Made by a program: the position numbers and the translations under genes
Notes under the pieces: generated by a model
What the model was told of the DNA's origin: nothing
Database searches by the model: none
What the model saw: the letters and a program-made list of their open reading frames with translations, nothing else
Shown here: one piece after another, positions 11,640 through 23,532 of the stretch
Position numbering within the stretch: position 1 is the stretch's first letter
Layout: each line of letters starts with the position of its first letter
Source of the DNA: Pectobacterium carotovorum
GTDB taxonomy: Bacteria; Pseudomonadota; Gammaproteobacteria; Enterobacterales; Enterobacteriaceae
NCBI RefSeq assembly: GCF_900129615.1
Contig: NZ_FQWI01000006.1
Coordinates: 186,001 to 250,000 of the forward strand
DNA length: 64,000 bases
Direction: 5' to 3'

Positions 11640-11717
11640 TCCTTCTCAGATTTGCCGGCGAGTGACCTCCTTACAGAAGTGCGGAAAAATAACGGGCAAT
11701 TCTCAGTGTGGCTGAAC

Positions 11718-12653
11718 TTATTCCTGCAGGAAATTTTTAAGCTGCTCAGAGAATTTCAGCGGTTCCTTCAGATGCAGGAAGTGATCGCCGTTTTCATTTT
11801 TACCATAAATCAGCGCCTGACCATCAGGTACGGTTTCCGCGATCCAGCGCTGACTTTCCACCCAGTTACTGTGTTCACCGGACACTACCAGTGTCGGACG
11901 CTGGATTTTCCAGGAAAACACATCTCGCCAGTCGTTCAGAATGTGATCGAACAGAACATGTTGAAGCGCAGCCATATCCGATGGCACAAATTCTTCAGCA
12001 AATTTGTGTGAGTTCTCAAACGCGGGTGCACCGACAATAGTATAAAAATCAAAAATATCGGTGTTCACCGCAAGGCGATTGGATGGCCCTTTACCGTAAT
12101 ACATAGCAATCATGGCTTCGGCAGATATCGTAAATGCTCCGGCCTTCACCCGCTCTTCTTCGGTCCAGTCACTGTGACAATAGATTGATGGCGGTTCATC
12201 AATAAACACCAGTTTTTCAATTTTACTGTCACCATATAAATCGATATAGCTCCAGATAACGGAACATCCCATCGACCAGCCACAAAGATGTGCCTTTTCA
12301 ATATTAAGTGCAGTGAAGAAATCGTTCACATCAGCAGACAAGCGAGAAATACGATTGCCAAACATCACCTTGTCAGACAAGCCGTGGTTACGCTGATCCA
12401 GCACATACACTTCATAGTCTTCTTTAAGAAGGTGAATGAGATTGATGTACTCAGCCCCATGAGAGGACCATCCCGGAATCAAAACGAGCGGCGTACCTTG
12501 ACCAGCCTTCCAGTAGGAAAGTGACACGCCATCGTTAGTCTGAAATGAACCAATCTCCAGACCTTCCACATCTGAGAGCTTAGCGGGTAGCCCCTGGATA
12601 GCATTAGGAAAGTCGAAATCTCGTCCAAAGTGTTGCAGTGCAGTTCTACGCAT
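11718..12653 (-). CDS. Alpha/beta hydrolase
   Basis: An alpha/beta-fold hydrolase of 311 residues. LIPGWSSHGAEY carries the oxyanion-hole strand, LCGWSMGCSV is the nucleophile elbow (GWSMG, Ser nucleophile) and NGDHFLHLKEP holds the likely catalytic His. An acidic residue in the strand before (IFDFYTIVG to VVSGEHSNW region) would complete the triad. No signal peptide is visible. Substrate unknown; esterase or haloperoxidase-like members look similar. It diverges from a LysR regulator 125 bp away, which probably controls it. Confidence 0.8.
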   Translation of the reverse strand: MRRTALQHFGRDFDFPNAIQGLPAKLSDVEGLEIGSFQTNDGVSLSYWKAGQGTPLVLIPGWSSHGAEYINLIHLLKEDYEVYVLDQRNHGLSDKVMFGNRISRLSADVNDFFTALNIEKAHLCGWSMGCSVIWSYIDLYGDSKIEKLVFIDEPPSIYCHSDWTEEERVKAGAFTISAEAMIAMYYGKGPSNRLAVNTDIFDFYTIVGAPAFENSHKFAEEFVPSDMAALQHVLFDHILNDWRDVFSWKIQRPTLVVSGEHSNWVESQRWIAETVPDGQALIYGKNENGDHFLHLKEPLKFSEQLKNFLQE

Positions 12654-12778
12654 AATTCTTGCCCCTTCTGGCTTTTAATAGCCTGTTGCCTGAAAACAGA
12701 TACATTTTACTGAGCCAATTCTTTAGTATGTAGAGCAGAAAATGAAAGTAGCCCTTCCATATCTGAGAGGAAGAAATA

Positions 12779-13687
12779 TTGGATCTGAATGCGCTTAACA
12801 TGTTCGTCATGGCCGCCCGGAGTGGAAGCCTGACTGCTGCTGCCCGAGAGAACAACATCCCGCTGCCGACCCTGAGTCGCAGGATTCAAGATCTGGAAAA
12901 AGAGCTCAAGGTGCTACTGCTCGAACGAACAGCGAAAGGCTGCAAGGTAACGGAAGCTGGGAAAAGATTACTTAACCACGCAAGCTCTGCGATGGATATC
13001 CTTAACGACGCTGAACAGTTTATGGTGCCAGATCATCCTCATATCACCGGACGGCTGCGTTTGACGCTTCCCCAGTCTATGGGACCCTGGTGGGAAATCA
13101 TCAGGCAGTTTCAGCAGACATACCCACGCATTGCGGTAAATGTGTATTCCACCGAGAGAAGAGTGGACCTGATATCCGACGGGGTCGATGTTGCATTACG
13201 GGTGGGTACCATCTCCGATGATTCAGTGGTTGCACGACATTTAATGGATTTTCGCCATATTCTTGTTGCCAGCCCGAGATTACTGAACGCGTCACCGCCC
13301 CTGCGTGAACCATCTGACCTGATAAAATTCCCTTGTGCTGCCTGGGGATCCATTATTGACGCCCGCCCTGTATGGATGCTGGGCAACCACGCTTATGACG
13401 TCTCAGCCGTATTGACGGTTAATGATTATCTTCATTTGCGAGCAGGTGCCCTTGCCGGGGATTTCATCACCGAATTACCGGCGTTTTTCGCTGCTGAATA
13501 TATCAAAAGAGGAGAGCTGACTGAGCTGCTTCCAGAGTACCCGCTGCCCTATTCCTCTTTGCATCTGGTATATAAAAAGCAGCAGCACATCTCTTCAACG
13601 GCCAGAGCCTATATCGATTTTTGTACAGCGCACATCGCCGTATTATCAGAACAATGTCACGTTCCGCCTGACGCTCATTACAAGTAA
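12779..13687 (+). CDS. LysR-family transcriptional regulator
   Basis: LysR regulator of 302 residues. The winged helix-turn-helix spans about residues 1-60 (MFVMAARSGSLTAAARE, then LPTLSRRIQDLEKEL), followed by a type 2 periplasmic-binding effector domain with the usual GRLRLTLP start and GVDVALRVG. The start is TTG at 12779, preceded by GAGAGGAA; an ATG-initiated product would lose part of the first helix. It diverges from the hydrolase gene. The effector cannot be predicted. Confidence 0.85.
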   Translation: MDLNALNMFVMAARSGSLTAAARENNIPLPTLSRRIQDLEKELKVLLLERTAKGCKVTEAGKRLLNHASSAMDILNDAEQFMVPDHPHITGRLRLTLPQSMGPWWEIIRQFQQTYPRIAVNVYSTERRVDLISDGVDVALRVGTISDDSVVARHLMDFRHILVASPRLLNASPPLREPSDLIKFPCAAWGSIIDARPVWMLGNHAYDVSAVLTVNDYLHLRAGALAGDFITELPAFFAAEYIKRGELTELLPEYPLPYSSLHLVYKKQQHISSTARAYIDFCTAHIAVLSEQCHVPPDAHYK

Positions 13688-13897
13688 GAATGAGTCATAT
13701 ATTGTGTTGCCTGACTCAAAACGCTGCCCATTAAGAAAAAAATCCGGCATGTTATAAACGTCCCTAAACGCTAAAAAGTTACGCCTCACCGAGCAGAACA
13801 GTTAATCATGTAATACCGAGGTTTTAGAGTATTAACGATTTAAAAATGAGAGAACGCCGCCATCAGTAAACACCGTGGCAGCGTTCTCTCGATAAAA

Positions 13898-14488
13898 TTA
13901 ATGGCCGTATTTAAAATTAAAACCTAATGCGTCACCCGTCGTATCGTATTCGCGGAAGTTGTAGATCAAAGGCTTCCATTTTGACGAGTCGATGACATCA
14001 TTTGATCCTAATAGCTCGCTCTCCACCCAGACATTCACAATATCCAGTTCGACAAGAATAAAACGCCCTTTGTCCGTCGTGCTAACGGTCTTACATTCCG
14101 CCTGAATAGGACATTCAATCACCCGGGGCGGCGTAATATCGGTAGAGGCTTCAGTATGAAGGCCGACTTTGGAGAATTTATCGTGGCAGACCTGAACGCC
14201 CCATTTAATCTGACCTTCAGATAGCGCATCGCTTCCGGTTAACTTACCCAGTGCTTCAACTTTCTCCCACAGTTTGTAATCAGGAATATTGATGACAACA
14301 TCAGAGCCGGATAATAAATTACTGTAGGTTTTACTTCCTTTCGTGACACCGATAATAATTTTATCGCCGAGGGAAATTGATGACGAAATAGACGCAACAT
14401 TGACTTCTCCGTTGCTATTATCCGTCGTCGTAACAAGAAAAACCGGGAAGCCATAATAAAACGAACTGAGTTTTACGTTCTTTTTCAT
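13898..14488 (-). CDS. Flavin reductase-like, FMN-binding protein
   Basis: A 196-residue protein of the flavin reductase/flavoredoxin type: SSFYYGFPVFLVTTTD, VNVASISSSISL, GVTKGSKTYSNL and NIPDYKLWEKVEALGKLTG match the split-barrel FMN-binding fold. Such proteins reduce flavin with NAD(P)H or carry FMN themselves. It diverges from yeaR-yoaG, sharing the 397-bp region that holds an NsrR-like site, so it may respond to nitric oxide or nitrate as well; this is an inference from position. About 210 bp between it and the LysR gene hold no gene. Confidence 0.8.
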   Translation of the reverse strand: MKKNVKLSSFYYGFPVFLVTTTDNSNGEVNVASISSSISLGDKIIIGVTKGSKTYSNLLSGSDVVINIPDYKLWEKVEALGKLTGSDALSEGQIKWGVQVCHDKFSKVGLHTEASTDITPPRVIECPIQAECKTVSTTDKGRFILVELDIVNVWVESELLGSNDVIDSSKWKPLIYNFREYDTTGDALGFNFKYGH

Positions 14489-14885
14489 TTGAGTTCAGAC
14501 CTCATCATAGAGTGGCGTTATATTTTTTCATTTCTACTCTTTTGATTTCCCTTTAACAATAACTCTAACTGAGTAGCCGTAAGGATGATTTATTCAATTC
14601 AATATCCCTAATAAGTAGACCATCAAAAAATAACTTAATGTAACTATTCCTTGATGTTAGTTTTTACCTCAACACATCGACGGAGAAAAATAACCGACGT
14701 GGGAAACATGAACCCTTGGTAAATTGATCCTTGATAATACGGCCTTTCCGCGAAGTGTTGCGATATTGTAAAAAATTAATGAGCAGAAAATAATTCACAA
14801 ACATTAAAAGAGGTATATGATATACACCATATGGTTTTTTCCTTCCCACCCTGCAATGTGGCTGGGTAAAGCATGAGGTTTAAAC
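14489..14885. other. AT-rich divergent intergenic region
   Basis: This 397-bp stretch separates the flavin reductase from yeaR. I see no reading frame worth calling. It carries the NsrR-like site and promoter of yeaR at its right end (14794-14830). The left part, before the flavin reductase start, is strongly AT-rich without a clear palindrome. Confidence 0.6.
14808..14830 (+). promoter_or_regulatory. NsrR-like operator overlapping the yeaR promoter
   Basis: The 23 bases centred on GTATATGATATAC match the consensus of the nitric oxide sensor NsrR (AAGATG-ATTT-n-AAAT-CATCTT) at about 17 of 22 positions by my count. A TTCACA (14794-14799) and TATGAT (14816-14821) pair with 16-bp spacing forms a plausible promoter whose -10 box lies inside the site. 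In E. coli yeaR-yoaG is known to be repressed by NsrR, which fits. Confidence 0.65.
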
Positions 14886-15218
14886 ATGGAACGAATTGTT
14901 ATACCCGCGAATTATGTTCATACCCGAACAACGCCTTTCTGGACAAAAGAAACAGCCCCGCCGTCTATCTGGAAACGCCATTTGGATGCAGGGACGCGGC
15001 AAGGCGTCTACCCACGCTTGTGCGTGATGCAAGGGACGATTCGTTATTATGGCTACGCGGATGAGACAAGTACTGAGCCCGTCGAAACGCTAACGATCGA
15101 AGCCGGACAATTTGGCGTATTTCCCCCAGAGAAATGGCACAGAATCGAAGCGTTATCTGATGATACGCTATTTAACGTGGACTTTTATGTCGATCCAAAA
15201 ATTTTGATAGAAGGTTGA
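14886..15218 (+). CDS. yeaR: YeaR family cupin-like protein (DUF1971)
   Basis: A 110-residue protein close to E. coli YeaR: YVHTRTTPFWTKETAP, KRHLDAGTR-GVYPRL, and IEAGQFGVFPPEKWH are near-identical blocks. The fold is a small double-stranded beta-helix; the related N-terminal domain occurs in some TehB proteins. In E. coli yeaR-yoaG is induced by nitrate, nitrite and nitric oxide; the biochemical role is unknown. The protein is slightly shorter than in E. coli, lacking the last basic residues. The ATG lies 55 bp after an NsrR-like site, and yoaG follows after 10 bases. Confidence 0.9.
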   Translation: MERIVIPANYVHTRTTPFWTKETAPPSIWKRHLDAGTRQGVYPRLCVMQGTIRYYGYADETSTEPVETLTIEAGQFGVFPPEKWHRIEALSDDTLFNVDFYVDPKILIEG

Positions 15219-15228
15219 GGTAAACATA

Positions 15229-15567
15229 ATGACAAGTGAAAATAAAGGCTATTCATTAACACTGTTGAACCGTGAAAATAATAAAAAAGCAGAAAAGGTT
15301 TATCTTAAACCAATGGCTTTTTATGTCCCCGATTTCGCCGCAGGTGCAGTTGTAGAATTACTCAACGAACTGCCTTCAGCCAGTGAGAATAAAAAAGGAT
15401 TTTTGCTGACCGTCACGAATAATAATAACGGCGTGTCCGTTGATAAAGATCTCGCTACGGTCGAAGAATTAAAAGACAAGACAATTTCAGCTGAAGCAGT
15501 AAAAGATCTGGTTAATATCGTACGTGGCTACGATGCGGATGAAGACACTAACGTCTGCGGCTGGTAG
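15229..15567 (+). CDS. yoaG: YoaG-like protein with two tandem copies of the domain
   Basis: A 112-residue protein. Its second half (FLLTVTNNNNGVSVDKD, then AEAVKDLVNIVRGYD and the final VCGW) matches E. coli YoaG, which is only about 60 residues. The first half (YSLTLLNRENNKKAEK, then AGAVVELLNELPSA) looks like a diverged second copy of the same beta-strand plus helix unit. E. coli YoaG is reported to be a homodimer, so this could be a fused dimer. Only the second copy keeps the conserved CGW end. It is co-transcribed with yeaR (10-base gap, GAGG before the ATG). Function unknown. Confidence 0.85.
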   Translation: MTSENKGYSLTLLNRENNKKAEKVYLKPMAFYVPDFAAGAVVELLNELPSASENKKGFLLTVTNNNNGVSVDKDLATVEELKDKTISAEAVKDLVNIVRGYDADEDTNVCGW

Positions 15568-16140
15568 TATCGACTACCCCGTACTCGGATTATTTAAGAT
15601 ATACCTTTAGTACCCTACTCATTAAAAAAAGGCGCTGGATGTCTTATGACTTAACAAGCGCCCCTGTACCCTACCTATCCTTCGATTATTAAAAATAGCC
15701 ATTCATGCCGTAATGCAGGCTTATCAACGGCAACCATCGATTTCACCACTTTGTTTATCCGCCTCGATCACTAATCAGGAAAGCATAGCCACATGGGTAT
15801 TAGCTGATTATCTCATTCAGTAAATGAAATCTGTCTATAGCGGTTCGTCTAACACAACCATCCCATTCTGGATGAGCAGAACATGTAACTTAATAGTTAT
15901 CATGATTATTATTAGTGTGAGTAAATTAAGAACGAGAAGAAAATATACGTTCAAAGTCTATAAAGCGTTATTAAAATAACCATAAATACTTAAACATTTT
16001 TTATATAATGCCGATTTATTATCAAATCACGTGGTCTGCCTGCGTTTATGGCTACAGCACACAGCGTCGTATTCCACGTAGCAGGATAGAAAGAATAAAA
16101 AGACTGTAGTCGCAGATGAAAATACATGGAGTTTTTTCAA
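15568..16140. other. Long AT-rich region without a gene
   Basis: No reading frame here looks real. The first 100 bases could hold the yoaG terminator, but I see no clean stem with a T-run. The last 200 bases are strongly AT-rich and lead into the secreted-protein gene, so its promoter is probably here. Confidence 0.5.
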
Positions 16141-16593
16141 ATGAAATCAAGCAATATTCTGTTGTCCTCACTGTTCATGACAGCCCTTTTTGCATCAGCT
16201 GCTGCTAATGCGGGCCCGAAATTCAATGTCACCTTTAAGAATCTTGGTGCATCCTCAGCCCCTGCCGCTGTTTTTTCTCCGACGACAACAGCAGAAGTTT
16301 TCTCGCAGGCGAACGCTTCACCGACGCCAAAAGAAAGCGTCAAGTCTGGGGATTCAGACAAATATACGATCTCCAATCCAATCAGTGACGTTGGTTCAAT
16401 GCATGTTCGTTACAAAGTTGGAGCCAAAGTTTGCCAGTTTGATATGACGTATACTGTGAAATATGTGCTGGGAAATAAAATTCCCCAATGGACTAAGAGC
16501 ACAACACCTAGCAACGGCGCACGCTGTGACCTGAGAGTGACTTATGCCAACGTCAACACTCACGACTCAGATGTAGAAATTACCATGAGATAA
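16141..16593 (+). CDS. Small secreted protein of unknown function
   Basis: A 150-residue protein with a clear signal peptide (MKSSNILLSSLFMTALFASA, cleavage probably after AANA). The ATG at 16141 is preferred over one at 16126 because GGAG precedes it and the signal sequence starts there. The mature part is Ser/Thr-rich with alternating beta-strand pattern and two cysteines (VCQFD and ARCDL) that could form a disulfide in the periplasm or outside. I do not recognise the family. It stands alone after a 570-bp AT-rich gap, which fits a separately controlled, possibly transferred gene. Confidence 0.75.
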   Translation: MKSSNILLSSLFMTALFASAAANAGPKFNVTFKNLGASSAPAAVFSPTTTAEVFSQANASPTPKESVKSGDSDKYTISNPISDVGSMHVRYKVGAKVCQFDMTYTVKYVLGNKIPQWTKSTTPSNGARCDLRVTYANVNTHDSDVEITMR

Positions 16594-16701
16594 CACCCGT
16601 ACTGAAAAATAGCTGAGCAACCACTCAAGCGTTTTTTATGAATAGGGATAAGCAGCATTAATCGTTACTTATCCCTTAATCACAACGAGTGAGAAGAACG
16701 A

Positions 16702-17508
16702 ATGATTAACTTCAATGGCCTTTCAAAAAGTACGGTGGCAGATGCGCAGTCCACCAATGACAGTCGCTCGATAAAAAAGCAGGAAAACGTATCCGAAAGC
16801 ACACAGTCTGCGTCTACAGCGTCTGATGGTTATTCAAATAAAAAAAATAGCGGCATTACCACACTGGCAAAACAGCTCAGCGATGCCGCCGTCAGAGCCG
16901 AAGCCAGAGACGCCAAAAGCGACCGCAGTACATTGGCAGCCAGAGCCAGAAGCGTGGATGATGAACTGGTCGGCATGGGCTATGTCAGTAGTAAGAAAGT
17001 ACACGATGCGGAAGTCCCCAATAGTGATGACCCCGAGCGATTAGCCAGAGCGAAACAAGCGACAGCGTATGCCAATGGCCAAGGAAGTAACCCCTTCAAA
17101 GGCTTGTCTCGTGAACAGCTGGCGCTGATTACCTATGACGACAGCGGAACCTTTACAGTGAATGAGCGGCGTGCAGCCTGGAGCGAGGCTTATGACCAGG
17201 AGCAAGTGTGGCGCACAATGGCCATAGCACAAAGCAAACTGGAGTGGAATCGCGGCGAGTTTAAACAAACCGAATTTTTCAAAATGGTGTTAGATCACCA
17301 TGAGAGTCTGCCATTAATCGAACAAGCACAGGCACCTGAAGGCTATGTACCACGTCTGAAGTACCTGATAGAAATGGACTTCAACTTTATGACTGGGGAA
17401 TCAGGCAAAGACGCCGATCCGTTCAACCGCCTGTTTGAGCTCCTTTCCCCCACCAAGCTTCACTTAGAAGATGGCAAACTCACTCTGGATGCCACCAAAG
17501 ATGCCTGA
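16702..17508 (+). CDS. Hypothetical protein with disordered N-terminus
   Basis: A 268-residue protein that I cannot name. Residues 1-60 are rich in Ser, Thr, Asn and Gln with no hydrophobic stretch, like an unfolded export or linker region. The rest is helical and charged, with a compact core around residues 130-240 (LSREQLALITYDDSGTF, NERRAAWSEAYDQE, LKYLIEMDFNFMTG). No signal peptide, membrane segment or known catalytic motif is seen. The unfolded N-terminus would suit a type III substrate, but nothing nearby supports that. It lies between a secreted protein and a GGDEF cyclase on the other strand. Confidence 0.65.
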   Translation: MINFNGLSKSTVADAQSTNDSRSIKKQENVSESTQSASTASDGYSNKKNSGITTLAKQLSDAAVRAEARDAKSDRSTLAARARSVDDELVGMGYVSSKKVHDAEVPNSDDPERLARAKQATAYANGQGSNPFKGLSREQLALITYDDSGTFTVNERRAAWSEAYDQEQVWRTMAIAQSKLEWNRGEFKQTEFFKMVLDHHESLPLIEQAQAPEGYVPRLKYLIEMDFNFMTGESGKDADPFNRLFELLSPTKLHLEDGKLTLDATKDA

Positions 17509-17529
17509 TAATTACACCTGCACAGGCAT

Positions 17530-18594
17530 TTACGGTTGTGCTGTGATGACGTCAAAAGCGCGGGTTTGATCTTTTTTTCGTGTGACTTTATTGGCGTACA
17601 TAGCAGCATCCGCTCGGCGGATCACACCATCCGGTTCATCGACGGAAGGATCTGCCGTGACAATCCCTATGCTTGCGCCTAGATATTCAATATTGACCGA
17701 ACCGAGCGAACTGGCCTTACCGAGAGAATAGCTCCCCTGTAACAAAGGCGTAATGTCGTCTCTGAAGGAAGCAATCACGCGTTCATTCTCTCCCGGCGCA
17801 ACGTTGACCATACGGGCAAAGACAAATTCATCACCACCAAGACGCCCGACGACATCACCCGGATTCCCCCACGCCAGCAAGCGTCGTCCCACCTCTTGCA
17901 AGAAGATATCACCGGCTTCGTGGCCGAACTGGTCGTTAATTTTTTTAAAGCCGTCGAGGTCAATGAACACAATCAACACCTGCTGGTGGTCATTCCCGGC
18001 CTGAGAAAACATCGCTTCCAGCGAGTAAAACACGCCACGACGATTAAGCAACCCGGTCAGTGAGTCGGTGTAAGAATATTCATGTAATGCGGCATTGGCA
18101 GCCGTTAACTGCTGCACCAGCCATTCTTTCTGCACCTGCTGAGCAATAAGTTGCGCGAATAAACTTAGGATCTGTTCACCTTTGGTCGTCAGCGGCTTAT
18201 GGTCGGAGCTTGCGGCACAGAGGGTGCCATATAACTGCCCGTCTTCCATACGTACTGGCGTACTGGCATAGGTCATAATACCCAACGCTTGCGCCGCCTC
18301 AGAATCCCCCCAGCATTCAGCCACGTTAGGCGTGTAGCTTTGCCCTTCGTCCAGCGCACGTTTGCACAGCGTGTCATGCCACGGAACCGAGATCCCTTCA
18401 GGAATATTGAGCGTTTTCGTGTTGTGAGCAAACAGGATATTTTGAAAACCCGCTTCGGTGTCAACCTGTGTCAGGTAGGTCGATTCCAGATCGGTGACCA
18501 GCTCCAGCATAACTAATAACTGGCGAACGAGCCCCTCGAAGGAAGCCTCTGAACGTAATGTGTTCGAAAGGTGAGAAAGCAAATTATCAGTCAT
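17530..18594 (-). CDS. GAF-GGDEF diguanylate cyclase
   Basis: A soluble protein of about 354 residues that makes cyclic di-GMP. The GAF sensor domain covers about residues 20-165 (LVTDLESTYLTQVD, YGTLCAASSD); the GGDEF domain covers about 180-350 with DSLTGLLNRRG, DLDGFKKINDQFGH and an intact GRLGGDEF. The inhibitory I-site (RxxD five residues before GGDEF) reads NPGD, so product feedback is probably lost. The ATG at 18594 (MTDNLLSHLS) has GGGA upstream; a TTG at 18609 is less likely. No partner gene is close in the same direction. Confidence 0.88.
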   Translation of the reverse strand: MTDNLLSHLSNTLRSEASFEGLVRQLLVMLELVTDLESTYLTQVDTEAGFQNILFAHNTKTLNIPEGISVPWHDTLCKRALDEGQSYTPNVAECWGDSEAAQALGIMTYASTPVRMEDGQLYGTLCAASSDHKPLTTKGEQILSLFAQLIAQQVQKEWLVQQLTAANAALHEYSYTDSLTGLLNRRGVFYSLEAMFSQAGNDHQQVLIVFIDLDGFKKINDQFGHEAGDIFLQEVGRRLLAWGNPGDVVGRLGGDEFVFARMVNVAPGENERVIASFRDDITPLLQGSYSLGKASSLGSVNIEYLGASIGIVTADPSVDEPDGVIRRADAAMYANKVTRKKDQTRAFDVITAQP

Positions 18595-18933
18595 AACAAC
18601 AAATCCCAACGGTGTATATTTTTAATAAAAAACAATCAACTACCTAAAAAACGACGTACGCCAACCTATCGTCTGTGCAAACGGGTGACCTCCCTATTAC
18701 GACAGAAATCCTACGTGCTTTTCACCTCTCGCTGACCCATTTGCACTTGGCGAGTTTATCTAGTTCTGTTTTCTATAATCGGTTAAAAAGCGCCATGTTT
18801 TATGCAACATGCCTGAGATTCATCAGCGCTGTCAGGCTAAGCCCTCCATTCTGCTATTGCCATCACACTTACCTATCAGGGCTGCACGATCTGTTTGACT
18901 TTCCCGCGTGTGAGGACTTACAACAGCAGCACA

Positions 18934-18962
18934 GGCGTGTAACTAGTTTTCTAGGCAAGACC
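18934..18962 (+). promoter_or_regulatory. Ribonucleic antiterminator (RAT) of the bgl leader
   Basis: A 29-base element, beginning GGCGTGTAACTAG and ending CTAGGCAAGACC, matches the RAT bound by BglG/SacY/LicT proteins (GG-TTG-TACT then GGCAAAACC). Its last five bases are the first five of the terminator at 18958-19009, so the two structures exclude each other. The antiterminator encoded at 22459-23298 is the natural ligand. The 340 bp between this element and the cyclase hold no gene. Confidence 0.88.
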
Positions 18963-19009
18963 TGAAGCTCTCCCACTCAACATCATGGGAAGAGCTTCAG
19001 GTCTTTTTT
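18958..19009 (+). terminator. Leader terminator of the bgl operon
   Basis: A 13-bp perfect stem (AGACCTGAAGCTC with GAGCTTCAGGTCT), extended by TCCCA/TGGGA, is followed by six T. It lies 27 bases before the EIIBCA start codon and overlaps the RAT, the standard antitermination switch of beta-glucoside operons. Confidence 0.93.
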
Positions 19010-19035
19010 CGTTTCTGGATCAGGGGAATCGTCGT

Positions 19036-22364
<3,329 letters not shown>

Positions 22365-22458
22365 CAGACAGCGCTACCGCAGACTACGTGTGCAATGACA
22401 GGACATGACTGTGATTGGAAAAACGTAATGAGAAAACCAGCATGATTGGAAGAAAAAC

Positions 22459-23298
22459 GTGATTAAAGTGAAAAAAGCGTTAAATAACAGCATGCTGTTA
22501 GTCGACCATGAACATCAGGAGATGATCCTGTTGGGTAAAGGCATCGGATTTGGTGCCAAACCCGGTTCATTGATTGATGTGACGCACGTTGAGCAGGTTT
22601 TCATTCCGCTGGAAAACCTGAAATCACGGCATTTTCTTTCATTGACCGACACGATTCCTGCGGCTTTTTTTGACATTACCCATGAGATCGTCACGCTGGC
22701 ACAAAGTCAGTACGCCGAAAAGCTGAATTCGGTGCTGTTCTTTACGCTGGCGGAACATCTCTATTTTGCAGTTGAACGCTGTAAAACGGGCAACCACTTC
22801 ATCAATAAGCTCAGTTGGGAAGTGAAACGCTATTACCAAAAAGAGTACGCCCTCGGCGTGCAGGCAAAAGATCGCGTGTCGGTGCGTTTTAACGTCGCGC
22901 TACCCGATGACGAAGCCATCAACATCGCGTTTCACCTCATTAATGCCGCTGGCAGCGCCGAAATTGCCGATGCCCACCAGCAGGTTCAACTGGTGAATCG
23001 TCTGGCTGAGATTGTCCGCTACAAATTAAACAAGAATATCGATGTCAACGCCGTCGATTACCTGCGCTTTATCACCCATCTGCGTTATTTCTCCGAACGG
23101 GTGATTGCCCGCAAAATCGCCCCCGGACGCACGGACGATTTCTATCAGGAACTGCTGAAACACTACCCTGAAGCGATGGCGATCTCTTGGGCCATCAGGG
23201 ATTACGTGCAGGAAAAATACCAGATGGCCTTGCCGAAAGAAGAGCTTACCTGGCTGACCATGCATATCAGCAGGCTGGCCGAAAGCCAGACGCCATAG
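22459..23298 (+). CDS. bglG: BglG-family transcriptional antiterminator
   Basis: RNA-binding antiterminator of 279 residues. Residues 1-55 are the CAT RNA-binding domain (ALNNSMLLV, GKGIGFG); two PRD domains follow, each with the two histidines that are phosphorylated by the PTS (LAEHLYFA, IAFHLIN, FITHLRY, TMHISRL). The GTG at 22459 was taken as start. It is the third gene of the bgl operon and should act on the RAT at 18934-18962, giving positive self-control. The order permease-hydrolase-antiterminator differs from the E. coli bglGFB order. Confidence 0.92.
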   Translation: MIKVKKALNNSMLLVDHEHQEMILLGKGIGFGAKPGSLIDVTHVEQVFIPLENLKSRHFLSLTDTIPAAFFDITHEIVTLAQSQYAEKLNSVLFFTLAEHLYFAVERCKTGNHFINKLSWEVKRYYQKEYALGVQAKDRVSVRFNVALPDDEAINIAFHLINAAGSAEIADAHQQVQLVNRLAEIVRYKLNKNIDVNAVDYLRFITHLRYFSERVIARKIAPGRTDDFYQELLKHYPEAMAISWAIRDYVQEKYQMALPKEELTWLTMHISRLAESQTP

Positions 23299-23436
23299 CA
23301 ATAACCTTACTCAAGACAGCCAATCATTACGGTTTTTATCGAGATGCTGACAAATAAAACCGAGATCGCTCCTGAGGAGTGAGTATGTTGACTCCCATCA
23401 CGATAGTGAATAAACCGCGTTAATGAGATTGCAAAT

Positions 23437-23455
23437 AAGAGTGATTATCATATAT
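23437..23455 (+). promoter_or_regulatory. Candidate Fur box upstream of the iron transporter
   Basis: The 19 bases containing GATTATCAT match the Fur consensus (GATAATGATAATCATTATC) at about 12 positions, with a good core and a weak right end. It lies 78 bp before the binding-protein start codon. Iron repression of this transporter is usual in relatives. Confidence 0.5.
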
Positions 23456-23532
23456 TGTTTTAGTCACCTGCCGAAAATATCTCCTTATTTTATTCATTTA
23501 CGCATCACATTCACTCTGGAGAAGATAATAAC

